Source: Thalassobaculum litoreum DSM 18839 (GTDB lineage Bacteria; Pseudomonadota; Alphaproteobacteria; Thalassobaculales; Thalassobaculaceae). Taken from it: a stretch of 64,000 nt of DNA. The stretch is taken from positions 1 through 64,000 of the forward strand of contig NZ_FNBW01000005.1 in assembly GCF_900102465.1 (NCBI RefSeq). Direction: 5' to 3'. Both the position numbers and the translations under genes were made by a program. The notes under the pieces are model-generated. The model was not told the DNA's origin, did not search any database, and saw only the letters and a program-made list of their open reading frames with translations. The stretch's first letter is position 1. Each line of letters starts with the position of its first letter. Positions 25,312 to 34,463 of the stretch are shown in pieces.

Positions 25312-27054
25312 TCACCCGAAGAACCCGCAGCGGTGCAGCTGCTCGTGGAACTTCCGCAGGGTCTTGGCCTTCTCGCTCGGATCGGGGATGCCGGCGACCA
25401 GTTCGTCCTCGAAATTCGGCCGGCGCAGGTGCCCCACGATGATGTTGCGCGCCAGGTTCGACGCCTTGCCCTTCGGCAGCATCTCCGGCTGCACCATGCT
25501 GACCAGCATGAAGGCGCGCACATGCAGCGGCTTTTCCGGATTGTCGAGCTTGTCGAGGATCTTGCCCTCGGTAATGTAGGACACCAGCAGCTCGTCCAGC
25601 CGGTCGGTCAGCGCCGCCTTGCGCTGCTCCGGCAGGTTGGATTTCTGGATGTGGTGATAGATCGAGGTGACCTTCGCCATCTTCTTGTTCGGCGGCAGCT
25701 TGTCGCGGATCAGATGGTTGATGGTCTGGGAATGGACCAGCAGCTTGTCGAGCAGGGTCTCCAGGTCGTTGCGCAGCACGGTCTGGCCGATCTCGCTGTC
25801 CATCATCGCCAGCAGATAGCCGGTCGCCCGTCCCGGGTCGCCCAGCGCCGGCAGCATGGTCTCCGCCGCCTCGCGCATGCCCTTGTTGCCGCCCTTGTTG
25901 ATGATGGTCGACTGGCGCGTGGTCATGGCCTGGGCCATGGAGGGGCCGCCGATGATGTCGATATCGGGGATCAGCTTGTCCAACAGGCCGACGAACACCT
26001 CGCGCTCCTCCTCGCGGTCGCCGCGGGTCAGCGGGCTGAGACCCTCGAGCTGGCGGCGCACCCGGTCGACGAGCACCTGCTTGCTCTCCGGCAGCTTGCC
26101 GGCGGCGATCAGGCGGATGAAGGTGCTGTTCGAGAAGTCCTGATGCTCCGGCGTCAGCTCGACCGGCTCCTCGTCCTCCTCCTCCTCGACCAGCGGACGC
26201 CCTTCGGCGACGCAGAGCAGGGTGACCAGCGCGGTGCCGAGCTCGCGCGGATTGCCGATCATGTCGCGCAGCACGTCCGTATTATAGAGCGTGTCTGACA
26301 CGAATATGTCGATGGCCTCCATCGCCTGGGGCGTCTGCGCCTTCCAGCCCCATTCCATGAGCTGGCCGAACTTGCCGAGGAAGCTGCGGTTCTCGATCAG
26401 TTCCACCGACATGACGTATCGGATCAGGTAGGAGACATGCTCCTTCGGGGCGTTGGCGATGATGCCGTCCAGCACCTCGTTGAACCCGTCCACCCGGATG
26501 CGCGGCAGGCGCTGCTCGGCGGCGTTGTTTGCCCGGGCCTGGATCTTGCTGATGAAATCGAACAACACGTCCCGCCGCTGGTTGACGGTCGCGTCCTCCA
26601 TCTTGCGGACCTGGAAGGTGGAGACCTTGCCGACCGCCGAGAACAGCAGCGTGCCCTCGTCGAGCAGACGCTTCAACTCGCGGGGTGCGTGCATCACCTC
26701 AGTGGCGGTGAGGTTGTTCTTGTCGAGGTAATTGCGGAACAGCCGGTTGATGGTCGCCCGGGCCTCGCCGACGAACAGGTCGCTCGGCGCGTGGCAGAGC
26801 GGGGCGTCGTCCACGTCCTGAATGAAGACCTTTTCCTCGGTCTTCGGCTTCATCTTTTCAAACAGGATGTCTTCCGGCTTAAGCCGGTCGATCGAGCCCT
26901 TGGCTTCCTTGATGACCCGGACACCCAGGATTCCGGCGCGGCTCAGTATCTTAGCCGCCTCCGCCTGAGCCACCTCCTGGTGCTTGGCCGTGGCCTCAAT
27001 TATCCAACGGCCCTCGCGTAGTGCGAGGATCTCGAAGGTTGTTCCGCCGAACAT
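25312..27054 (-). CDS. Large soluble protein of unknown function
   Basis: The 580-residue product has no signal peptide or membrane segment. Residues 1-60 form a small alpha/beta region (EILALREGRWIIEATAKHQE), followed by a long helical repeat-like body and an acidic cluster EEEEDEEPVEL near 300. Charged and Leu-rich helices throughout suggest a helical scaffold. I do not recognise the family. The gene lies beside the chemosensory cluster on the same strand but is separated from it by a convergent gene and a strong hairpin, so it is a separate unit. No clear ribosome binding site before ATG 27054. Confidence 0.75.
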   Translation of the reverse strand: MFGGTTFEILALREGRWIIEATAKHQEVAQAEAAKILSRAGILGVRVIKEAKGSIDRLKPEDILFEKMKPKTEEKVFIQDVDDAPLCHAPSDLFVGEARATINRLFRNYLDKNNLTATEVMHAPRELKRLLDEGTLLFSAVGKVSTFQVRKMEDATVNQRRDVLFDFISKIQARANNAAEQRLPRIRVDGFNEVLDGIIANAPKEHVSYLIRYVMSVELIENRSFLGKFGQLMEWGWKAQTPQAMEAIDIFVSDTLYNTDVLRDMIGNPRELGTALVTLLCVAEGRPLVEEEEDEEPVELTPEHQDFSNSTFIRLIAAGKLPESKQVLVDRVRRQLEGLSPLTRGDREEEREVFVGLLDKLIPDIDIIGGPSMAQAMTTRQSTIINKGGNKGMREAAETMLPALGDPGRATGYLLAMMDSEIGQTVLRNDLETLLDKLLVHSQTINHLIRDKLPPNKKMAKVTSIYHHIQKSNLPEQRKAALTDRLDELLVSYITEGKILDKLDNPEKPLHVRAFMLVSMVQPEMLPKGKASNLARNIIVGHLRRPNFEDELVAGIPDPSEKAKTLRKFHEQLHRCGFFG

Positions 27055-27254
27055 TTCTATGCTCGCATCTGATGTTTCGGCGGAGCGATTCTTGCTCCCC
27101 CAACTCCCGAAGACGGATAGTAAACAAATCTTAGCCTTAAATCATGTCATGAATTGCATATGCCTGCATGAGATGACAGGAATTGCCCGCACCCGGAGAA
27201 AATTTTGCATTCAATAGTACCCTCGATCCGTTCGGGGGCGAGGGAGGACGGAGC

Positions 27255-28025
27255 ATGGATCTCAAGCTGGCGGGCAAGGTTGCCCTCGTCACCGGAGCGA
27301 GTGCCGGTATCGGTGCCGGTATCGCGCGGGTGTTGGCGGCGGAAGGGGCGACCCTGGCCCTGACCGCCCGGCGGCGGGACCGGCTGGAGGACCTCGCGGC
27401 CGAACTCGCCGCTGTCGGCGCCGCATCTGGTGCGCCGGCGCCGACCGTGATCGAGGCCGACCTCATGGCGGATGACGGGCCGGCGGCGGTGCGCGCGGCG
27501 GTGCTGAAGGCGCATGGGCGCCTGGACATTCTGATCAACAACGCCGGCTCCTCGCGCACCGTGCCGGTGGACGCGCCGGACAGCGCCTGGGACGAGGCGA
27601 TGATGCTCAAGTTCACCATGGGCCGGCGCCTGACCACCGCGTTCCTGCCCGAGCTGCGGGCCCATGGCTGGGGACGGATCATCCACGTCACCGGCATTCT
27701 GGAGCCGACCACCACCAATGCCGGGCTCGCCGGTTGTGCCGCGACCCATGCCTGGGCCAAGGGCATGTCGCGCGACCTCGCACCGGAGGGCATCACCGTG
27801 AACTGCCTGCCGCCGGGGCGGATCGTGAGCGAGCAGATCATGAACCGGCTGCACCCGACCGAGGAAAGCCGCAAGGCCTTCATCGACGCCAACATCCCGG
27901 CCGGCCGGTTCGGCGAGCCGGAGGAGTTCGGCAATCTGGTCGCCTTCCTGTGCTCGCCGCTGGCCGACTACATCACCGGCTGCGTCATTCCCGTCGATGG
28001 CGGCATGCACCGTTTCATCCAGTGA
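27255..28025 (+). CDS. SDR-family protein lacking the catalytic Tyr-Lys pair
   Basis: The 256-residue Rossmann protein has the NAD(P) motif TGASAGIGAG (13-22), NNAGSS (95-100) and the C-terminal PGRIVSEQ and GCVIPVDGG of classical short-chain dehydrogenases. At the position of the YxxxK catalytic pair the sequence reads GLAGC (Gly157, Cys161), aligned from the following AATHAWAKGMS helix. So it binds nucleotide like an SDR but should not use the standard mechanism. GGAG precedes ATG 27255. It is followed by a beta-hydroxyacid dehydrogenase. A regulatory or non-redox role is possible. Confidence 0.85.
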   Translation: MDLKLAGKVALVTGASAGIGAGIARVLAAEGATLALTARRRDRLEDLAAELAAVGAASGAPAPTVIEADLMADDGPAAVRAAVLKAHGRLDILINNAGSSRTVPVDAPDSAWDEAMMLKFTMGRRLTTAFLPELRAHGWGRIIHVTGILEPTTTNAGLAGCAATHAWAKGMSRDLAPEGITVNCLPPGRIVSEQIMNRLHPTEESRKAFIDANIPAGRFGEPEEFGNLVAFLCSPLADYITGCVIPVDGGMHRFIQ

Positions 28026-28125
28026 GGCAATGAGCGCACTCCGCGGCTCCCGCCCGGCTCCGCGCTGCTCTACGCTCCCCGTCGGCCAATAAAAAATCGA
28101 ATCCCGAGGGAGCGAGGAAACAGAG

Positions 28126-29058
28126 ATGAAAGTCGGATTTATCGGTCTCGGCCTGATGGGCGGACATTTCGCCACCAACCTGATCAAGGCGCAGTTCAAG
28201 GTGGTGGTCTGCGACATGCGGCGCGAGGCGGCGGAGAGCCAACTGGCGGCCGGCGCCGAATGGGCCGACACGCCCAAGGCGGTGGCCGAGGCGGCGGATG
28301 TGATCCTGACCTCGCTGCCGGGCCCGCCCGAGGTGGAGGCGGTGGCGCTCGATCCGGAGACGGGGATCGCGGCGGGCATGAAGCCAGGCGGCGTGGTCTT
28401 CGACCTGTCGACCAATGCGCCGACATCGGTGCGCAAGGTGCACGCCGCCCTGGCGGAGAAGGGGATCAGCTTCCTCGACGCCCCGGTCAGCGGCGGGCCC
28501 AAGGGGGCGGCCTCCGGCAAGCTGGCGATCTGGGTCGGCGGCGAGAAGGCGACGTTCGACGCCCACCGCCGGGTGCTCGACGCGCTGGGCGACCAGGTGG
28601 CCTATATCGGCGAGGTCGGTGCGGGGTCGACGGCGAAGCTGGTGCATAACAGCGTCGGCTATGCGGTCCAGGTGGCCCTGGTGGAGGCCTTCACCGCCGG
28701 GGTGAAGGCCGGCGTCGAGCCGCTGGCCCTGTGGAGCGCGATCCGTCAGGGTGCGCGGGGCCGTCAGCGGACCTTCGACAGTCTGGGCGAGCAGTTCCTG
28801 CTGAACACCTACGACCCGCCGTCCTTCGCCTTGAAGCTGGCGCATAAGGACGTGTCCCTGGCCTGTCAGATGGGCCGGGACAACGCGGTGCCGATGCGGC
28901 TGATCAATCTGGTGCTGGAGGAGATGACCGAGGCCCGCAACCGCGGCTGGGACGCGTTGGATTCCCGCGCGGTGCTGCAGCTTCAGACCGAGCGGGCCGG
29001 CGTGCATATCGAGGAGAGCCGCGAGGGCGTGCAGGCGATTCTCGACGGCAAGCGTTGA
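28126..29058 (+). CDS. Beta-hydroxyacid dehydrogenase (3-hydroxyisobutyrate / tartronate semialdehyde reductase family)
   Basis: The 310-residue enzyme has the dinucleotide motif GFIGLGLMGGHFATNL (4-19), the substrate motif DAPVSGGPKGAASGKL (near 120) and the catalytic Lys in GSTAKLVHNS (near 171), followed by the helical C-terminal domain. It interconverts a 3-hydroxy acid and its semialdehyde with NAD(P). Which substrate is used (3-hydroxyisobutyrate, glycerate, gamma-hydroxybutyrate) cannot be read from the sequence. It is about 100 bases after the SDR gene on the same strand and may share its promoter. Confidence 0.85.
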   Translation: MKVGFIGLGLMGGHFATNLIKAQFKVVVCDMRREAAESQLAAGAEWADTPKAVAEAADVILTSLPGPPEVEAVALDPETGIAAGMKPGGVVFDLSTNAPTSVRKVHAALAEKGISFLDAPVSGGPKGAASGKLAIWVGGEKATFDAHRRVLDALGDQVAYIGEVGAGSTAKLVHNSVGYAVQVALVEAFTAGVKAGVEPLALWSAIRQGARGRQRTFDSLGEQFLLNTYDPPSFALKLAHKDVSLACQMGRDNAVPMRLINLVLEEMTEARNRGWDALDSRAVLQLQTERAGVHIEESREGVQAILDGKR

Positions 29059-29086
29059 CGCCGCCGCGGCTATGTCAACCGAAGAA

Positions 29087-29113
29087 CCCGGGAGCCCCAG
29101 TCAGGCTCCCGGG
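29087..29113. terminator. Hairpin between convergent genes
   Basis: CCCGGGAGCC (29087-29096) and GGCTCCCGGG (29104-29113) pair perfectly over ten bases with a seven-base loop. On the minus strand it is followed by TTCTTC. It separates the dehydrogenase gene from the small minus-strand gene. Confidence 0.6.
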
Positions 29114-29135
29114 CAGAGGGACAGTCTGGCGGCCG

Positions 29136-29327
29136 TCAGACCCGCTCAGGCTGGGCGACCGCGCCCTGGCGAACCGTATCTTCGCCGTTCAACTGGGCGA
29201 GACGCCGTTTGAGGTTCTCCGACCCCTTCACGACGGATATGAGCGCGCCGGTCCGGGTGTCGCTGATGCGCCACGTGTCCGCATCTCCAAACGGTGCGGC
29301 CTTGTAGCGGTCATGTAACTGGGCCAT
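29136..29327 (-). CDS. Small soluble protein of unknown function
   Basis: The 63-residue product (begins MAQLHDRYKAAPFGDADTW) is charged and has no membrane segment. A very strong AAGGAGG precedes the ATG and a hairpin follows the stop, which together support a real, separately transcribed gene. A short beta-like segment, WRISDTRTGALISVVKG, followed by the helix SENLKRRLAQLNG is the only visible structure. I do not recognise it. Confidence 0.65.
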   Translation of the reverse strand: MAQLHDRYKAAPFGDADTWRISDTRTGALISVVKGSENLKRRLAQLNGEDTVRQGAVAQPERV

Positions 29328-29372
29328 GGCGTCCTCCTTCTTTTGGTTGGTGGTCGCTGTTGCCAGTCCCTT

Positions 29373-30320
29373 TCACCTGGGCATGATCGGCCGGTCATCA
29401 ACCCCGGACCGCCTGCCTGTCCGGCAGAATGCGAGCAGCCGTCCGTCGATGACCGCAAGGCCGAGGGCGATCATCGCCATGCCGCCGATCTGCCGCGCCT
29501 CAACGGTCTCGCCCAGCACCACCGCCCCCAGGGCGATGGCGCTGACCGGGATGAGCAGGGTGACCAGGGCGACATTGGTCGCCCCGGCGCTGGCGAGCAC
29601 ACGGAAGTACAGGATATAGGCTAGGGCCGTGCTGATCAGGGCGATGCCCAGTACCGCGCCCAGCGCCGCCGGGCTCGGGGTCGGCAGCAGCCACGGCGCG
29701 TCGACGATCAGGGCCAGGGGCAGGACCAGCAGCGTGCTTGCCGAAAGCTGGCCGGTGGCCGTCACCAGCGGCGCCTGGCCGGCGAAGCGCCGACCGAAGA
29801 CGCTGGCCGCTCCGTAGGAGATCGTCGCCCCGACCACGGCGATCTGGGCGATCAGCGGCGCGTCCAACCCGTCCAGCGCGGCAGGACCGACGGTGACGGC
29901 CAGTCCGGCGAAACCCAGGATCACGCCGACCGTCTTGCGCAGCGCCAGCCGCTCCACGCCCGACGCTCGAGCGATCAACGCCGACCAGAACGGGGTCATG
30001 CCGTTGATCACGGCGGCGAGACCGGCGCCGATCTCGAGCTGGCCGAAGAAGATCAGACCGAACGGCACCAGATTGTTCAGCAGACCCATCACCGCGTAGT
30101 CGCGCCAGCGCCCGGCCTCCGGCGCGAAGCGGATGCCGATGACGCGCAAAACAAGATGCAGCGCGATGGAGGCGACCCCGACACGGGCGAGGACCAGGGT
30201 GAGCGGCGGCACCTCCGCCACGGCGACCCGGCCGAACAGGAACGAGCAGCCCCAGAGCAGGGACAGGGCGATCAGCAGCAGCCAGTCGAGGCTGGTCATG
30301 CGGGTATCGGCGGGGGGCAT
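29373..30320 (-). CDS. DMT/EamA-family inner-membrane transporter
   Basis: The 315-residue protein has ten hydrophobic segments arranged as two EamA repeats (the first at about 10-140, beginning LLLIALSLLWGCSFLFGRVAV; the second at about 160-295, ending VLGETVEARQIGGMAMIALGLAVI). The family exports amino acids and other small metabolites or takes them up. GGAGA lies before ATG 30320. It diverges from alanine dehydrogenase, which suggests amino-acid export but does not prove it. Confidence 0.88.
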   Translation of the reverse strand: MPPADTRMTSLDWLLLIALSLLWGCSFLFGRVAVAEVPPLTLVLARVGVASIALHLVLRVIGIRFAPEAGRWRDYAVMGLLNNLVPFGLIFFGQLEIGAGLAAVINGMTPFWSALIARASGVERLALRKTVGVILGFAGLAVTVGPAALDGLDAPLIAQIAVVGATISYGAASVFGRRFAGQAPLVTATGQLSASTLLVLPLALIVDAPWLLPTPSPAALGAVLGIALISTALAYILYFRVLASAGATNVALVTLLIPVSAIALGAVVLGETVEARQIGGMAMIALGLAVIDGRLLAFCRTGRRSGVDDRPIMPR

Positions 30321-30505
30321 ACGGGGTCTCCGAAGGTCAGGCGGAGCGCACCCTAGGTCGGCACCGGCCGCAAGGCTTCCCGGTTCTTGCCGTCAGGATC
30401 GGGCGCCGGCGCGGCCAGCGGCCGCACGCACACACAGGGACGCCGACATTGAAGCGCCGGCGGTAGAGGCATACCGTCGCTGTCTCGCCAGTTCAGGAGG
30501 CACCC

Positions 30506-31624
30506 ATGCGCATCGGCGTTCCGAAAGAAATCAAGAATCACGAATACCGGGTGGGCCTCGTGCCTTCCAGCGTCCGCGAACTCGTCGCCCATGGTCACGA
30601 GGTGGTCGTCGAGACCCATGCCGGTTACGGCATCGGCCTGGACGACGACCGTTACGAGGCGGCCGGCGCCACCATCCTGTCGACGCCGGAGGAGGTGTTC
30701 GCCACCGCCGACATGATCGTGAAGGTCAAGGAACCCCAGCCGGTGGAGATCGCCCGGCTGCGCCCGGGTCAGATCCTGTTCACTTATCTTCACCTTGCCC
30801 CGGATCTGGAGCAGACCAAGGGGCTGATCGACAGCGGTTGCATCGCCATCGCCTACGAGACGGTGACCGATGCCCATGGCCGCCTGCCGCTGCTGGCGCC
30901 GATGAGCGAGGTGGCAGGCCGGATGTCGATCCAGGCCGGCGCCCATTGCCTGGAGAAGGCGCAGGGCGGCAACGGCATGCTGCTCGGCGGGGTGCCGGGC
31001 GTGGCGGCCGCCAACGTGGTCATCCTCGGCGGCGGCGTGGTCGGCACCAACGCGGCGCGCATGGCCATGGGGCTTGAGGCCAAGGTCACGATCTTCGACA
31101 TGTCGCTGCATCGGCTCTACGAACTCGACATGCAGTTCGGCGCCACCCTGAACACCATCTTTTCGACCCGCGACGCGGTGGAAGAGTATGTGATGCAGGC
31201 CGATCTGGTGATCGGCGCGGTGCTGGTGCCGGGTGCGGCCGCGCCGAAGCTGATCTCCCGCGACATGGTCTCGCGGATGAAGCGCGGCTCGGTCCTCGTC
31301 GATGTGGCGATCGACCAGGGCGGCTGTTTCGAGACCTCGAAGCCGACCACCCATGCGGAGCCGACCTATATCGTCGACGAGGTGGTGCATTACTGCGTCG
31401 CCAACATGCCCGGCGGCGTGGCGCGCACCTCCACCTTCGCGCTGAACAACGCGACCCTGCCGTTCACCCTGTCGCTTGCCGACAAGGGCTGGCGCCAGGC
31501 GCTGTACGACAACGCGTATCTGAAGGAGGGGCTGAACGTCCACGAGGGCCGCGTGACCTACAAGGCGGTCGCCGACGCCCACGGCCTGCCGTTCACCCCG
31601 GCCGAAGAGGCACTGCGGCTGTAG
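30506..31624 (+). CDS. ald: Alanine dehydrogenase
   Basis: The 372-residue enzyme starts [18 protein letters not shown] with the pyruvate-binding Arg15 and Lys (VKVKEPQP near 75), has the catalytic His in [11 protein letters not shown] (near 150) and the NAD motif [15 protein letters not shown] (near 170-185). It deaminates L-alanine reversibly to pyruvate and ammonia in the cytosol. AGGAGG lies seven bases before the ATG. Alanine is the usual amino product when polyamine aminotransferases use pyruvate, so the gene fits the neighbouring polyamine catabolic genes. Confidence 0.95.
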   Translation: MRIGVPKEIKNHEYRVGLVPSSVRELVAHGHEVVVETHAGYGIGLDDDRYEAAGATILSTPEEVFATADMIVKVKEPQPVEIARLRPGQILFTYLHLAPDLEQTKGLIDSGCIAIAYETVTDAHGRLPLLAPMSEVAGRMSIQAGAHCLEKAQGGNGMLLGGVPGVAAANVVILGGGVVGTNAARMAMGLEAKVTIFDMSLHRLYELDMQFGATLNTIFSTRDAVEEYVMQADLVIGAVLVPGAAAPKLISRDMVSRMKRGSVLVDVAIDQGGCFETSKPTTHAEPTYIVDEVVHYCVANMPGGVARTSTFALNNATLPFTLSLADKGWRQALYDNAYLKEGLNVHEGRVTYKAVADAHGLPFTPAEEALRL

Positions 31625-31670
31625 CAGCTCCCGGGCTTGATCCGGCGGCGTGTCGAAGGGCCGCGATCTG

Positions 31671-32936
31671 TTAGACCCCGATCCAATCCCGCAGCTTCGC
31701 CCATGTCATCCCGGCCACCAGGGCCGGCGTCTTCAGCGGGCCGCCGGGGAAGGGCAGGTGACGGATCTTCTCGAACAGCTTAAGACGGCTGTCGTCGCCG
31801 GTGATCGCCTCGGCGATGATCTTGCCGGCGAGGCCAGTGAGCACCACGCCTTGTCCGGAAAAGCCCTGGGCATGGAATACGTCTGGAGCCGTCCGCCCGA
31901 TATCGGGGACCCGGTTGAGGGTGATGCCGATCAACCCGCCCCACAGATGGTCGATCCGCACATCGGACAGGTCGGGAAACACGCGGCCGATCTTGCCCCG
32001 CATCCAGCGCTCCAACCCCGGTGGGGTGATCGCGGAATAGCTAGCCCCGGCGCCGAACAGCAGACGGCGATCGTCGGTCAGGCGGAAGTAGTCGAGCGCC
32101 ACGTTGCAGTCGGCCACCGCCACGTCCTGCGGGAAGAGCTTGGCCGCCAGATCCTCGCTCAGCGGCTCGGTCACGGCGATGAAGGAGGCGACCGGCATGA
32201 TCTTGGAGCGCAGCTTGGGCTGCAGCGGCCCGAGATAGGCATTCCCGCAATAGACGACATGCTTGGCGGTGACGGCACCGCCGGCCGTGCGGACCACCGT
32301 TCCTTCGACATCGCGCACGAGGCTGTGCTCGAACAGCGTGGCCCCGGCCGTCTCCGCCGCGCGGGCGAGGCCGTACAGGTAGCGCAGCGGATGGATCTGC
32401 CCGCTCTCCGGGTCGACCATCGCACCCGTGTAGCGGTCGCTACCGATCCATTCCCGAACGTCGGAGCCCTGGATGATCTTCGGACCGGTATAACCCCAGG
32501 CGTGCCACGCCTCGCAGACCCCGCGCATCTCCTCCAACTGCCGCTCGTTAAGGGTGGCGTGCAGGTAGCCGAAGCGCAGATCCGCGTCGGGCGCGTGGCG
32601 AGCGACCCGGTCCTTCATGTCGTCGACCGCTTCGCGCGCCATGTTGAAGAAGGTGCGGGCCCCGTCCTTGCCGACCTGGCGCTCGACCACCGAGACATCG
32701 GCGCTGAGGCTCTGGAGCACCTGTCCGCCGTTGCGGCCCGACGCGCCATAGCCGATGGTCTCGGCCTCCAGCAGCATCGTATCGAGGCCGCGCTCGGTGC
32801 AGTGCAGGGCTGTGGAGACACCGGCGAGACCGCCGCCGATGACGCAGACATCGCAGGTCCTGTCACCGATCAGACGCGGCCGTTCCGGGGCTGTGGCGGT
32901 CGCGTGATACCAGGTGAGGGGCTCGGTCATCGCCAC
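31671..32936 (-). CDS. puuB: FAD-dependent gamma-glutamylputrescine oxidase-like enzyme
   Basis: The 421-residue DAO-family flavoprotein has the FAD motif CDVCVIGGGLAGVSTALHC (near 30) with GYGASGRNGGQVLQS, typical of PuuB and related amine oxidases, and the C-terminal FHAQGFSGQGVVLTGLAGK. It would oxidise gamma-glutamylputrescine to the aldehyde with release of ammonia and peroxide. It begins ten bases after the stop of the PuuA-like ligase, the enzyme that would make its substrate. Substrate assignment rests on that neighbourhood. Confidence 0.82.
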   Translation of the reverse strand: MAMTEPLTWYHATATAPERPRLIGDRTCDVCVIGGGLAGVSTALHCTERGLDTMLLEAETIGYGASGRNGGQVLQSLSADVSVVERQVGKDGARTFFNMAREAVDDMKDRVARHAPDADLRFGYLHATLNERQLEEMRGVCEAWHAWGYTGPKIIQGSDVREWIGSDRYTGAMVDPESGQIHPLRYLYGLARAAETAGATLFEHSLVRDVEGTVVRTAGGAVTAKHVVYCGNAYLGPLQPKLRSKIMPVASFIAVTEPLSEDLAAKLFPQDVAVADCNVALDYFRLTDDRRLLFGAGASYSAITPPGLERWMRGKIGRVFPDLSDVRIDHLWGGLIGITLNRVPDIGRTAPDVFHAQGFSGQGVVLTGLAGKIIAEAITGDDSRLKLFEKIRHLPFPGGPLKTPALVAGMTWAKLRDWIGV

Positions 32937-32946
32937 ATAGCCAGCA

Positions 32947-34338
32947 TCACACGGTCTTCAGGTACCAGGCCCATTCCAGCGGCGTGACCTCGGATTCGAA
33001 ATCCCGGCGCTCACTCTCCTTCACCGCGTGGAAGACCCGCTGGAAGCCCTCGCCCAGCCACTCGGCGATGAAGTCGCTCTTCTCGAACAGTTCGAGCGAT
33101 TCCGCCCAGGTCTTGGGCACCGACGGCTCCTGGGATTCGTAGGCGTTGCCATCGACCGGCGGCGGCGCTTCGGCCTCGGTCTCTATGCCGTGCAGGATGG
33201 CGGCCAGGATGGCGGCGCCGGCGAGGTAGGGGTTGGCGTCGGCCCCGGCCACCCGATGCTCGATCCGCACCCCGTCGGGCGAGGAGGCGGGCACCCGGAA
33301 GGCGCAGGTCCGGTTGTTGTAGCCCCAGCAGGCCGACAGCGGCACATAGGCGTTCGGCCGGATCCGGCGGTAGGCGTTGGCGGTCGGCGCGAACAGGGCC
33401 ATGCAGTCGTTCATCGTCTGGCACAGCCCGCCGACCGCGTGCCGCAGCAGGGGAGAGCCGTGTTCCGGATCGTCCTCGCTGGCGAAGATGTTGTTGCCGT
33501 CCTTGTCCAGCACGCTGACATGCATGTGCAGGCCGTTGCCGGTCTCGTCGCCGAACGGCTTGGCCATGAAGGTCGCGTTCATGCCGTGGGCGCGGGCCAC
33601 ACCCTTGACCACCCGCTTCAGCATCACGGCGTGGTCGGCCGCCTGCACCGGGTCGTCCACATGGGTCAGGTTGATCTCGAACTGGCCCGGCGCGTATTCG
33701 GCCGAGGCCGCCATCGCCGGAATGCCCTGGAGCTGGCAGGCATTGGCCACGTCGTCCAGCACCGCCTCGAAATCGTCGAGTTCGTCCAGCCCGTAGACCT
33801 GGGTGGTGGACTGGCGCGAGCCGGTCACCGGGCTGATCGCCGGGCTCGGCGGCAGGTGCGCCTCGCGGGTCTTGTCGATCAGGTAGAATTCCAGCTCCAG
33901 AGCCACGACCGGCCGCCAGCCCTTGTCGGCATAACGCTGGGCGACCCGCTGCAGCACGACGCGCGGATCGGCGTAGAACGGCGTGCCGTCCGGCTCCGCC
34001 ATGGTGAGCATGACCTGGGCCGAGGGGCGCGCGGTCCAGGGGACCTGAACCAGCGACCCCGCCACCGGCCAGCACGGATAGTCGGCGTCGCCGAGCTCCC
34101 AGACCAGGCCGCTGGAATCCACGCTGTCGCCGGTAACGTCGGTGCCGAAAACCGAAGCAGGGAAGGCCGCGCCCTCTTTGAACGTGCCCTCGAGCTGATC
34201 GCGGCCGATGCGCTTGCCGCGCACAACCCCGGACAGGTCGGGCAGCAGGACGTCGATTGTGGCCACTTCGGGATGGGCCTCGAGGAATTCGGTCGCGATC
34301 TTGGGCGAAGGCACGGAGGTCGGTCGGGAAGAGGACAT
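32947..34338 (-). CDS. puuA: Gamma-glutamylpolyamine synthetase (glutamine synthetase family)
   Basis: The 463-residue protein has the glutamine-synthetase grasp and catalytic features: LDVLLPDLSGVVRGKRI-like N-terminal segment, ALELEFYLID (metal Glu), EYAPGQFEINL, FMAKPFGDETGNGLHMHVS and RIEHRVAGADANPYLA. PuuA-type ligases join glutamate to putrescine using ATP. The start at 34338 (MSSSRPTSV) is the family-like choice, though there is no clear ribosome binding site; an upstream ATG at 34371 would add 11 residues. It leads the two-gene minus operon with the oxidase. A second ligase of the family lies at 36738. Confidence 0.85.
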   Translation of the reverse strand: MSSSRPTSVPSPKIATEFLEAHPEVATIDVLLPDLSGVVRGKRIGRDQLEGTFKEGAAFPASVFGTDVTGDSVDSSGLVWELGDADYPCWPVAGSLVQVPWTARPSAQVMLTMAEPDGTPFYADPRVVLQRVAQRYADKGWRPVVALELEFYLIDKTREAHLPPSPAISPVTGSRQSTTQVYGLDELDDFEAVLDDVANACQLQGIPAMAASAEYAPGQFEINLTHVDDPVQAADHAVMLKRVVKGVARAHGMNATFMAKPFGDETGNGLHMHVSVLDKDGNNIFASEDDPEHGSPLLRHAVGGLCQTMNDCMALFAPTANAYRRIRPNAYVPLSACWGYNNRTCAFRVPASSPDGVRIEHRVAGADANPYLAGAAILAAILHGIETEAEAPPPVDGNAYESQEPSVPKTWAESLELFEKSDFIAEWLGEGFQRVFHAVKESERRDFESEVTPLEWAWYLKTV

Positions 34339-34463
34339 GATTATTAGACACTCAAAAGGTTTACCGCTCATACCATGGCGCGAAGGTCCTGTGGAATGCG
34401 ATCTTGCGCCATCCGCTCCGCCCGGCCGACACTGCCGCTGACCAACCGATGCGGGAGGACCCC

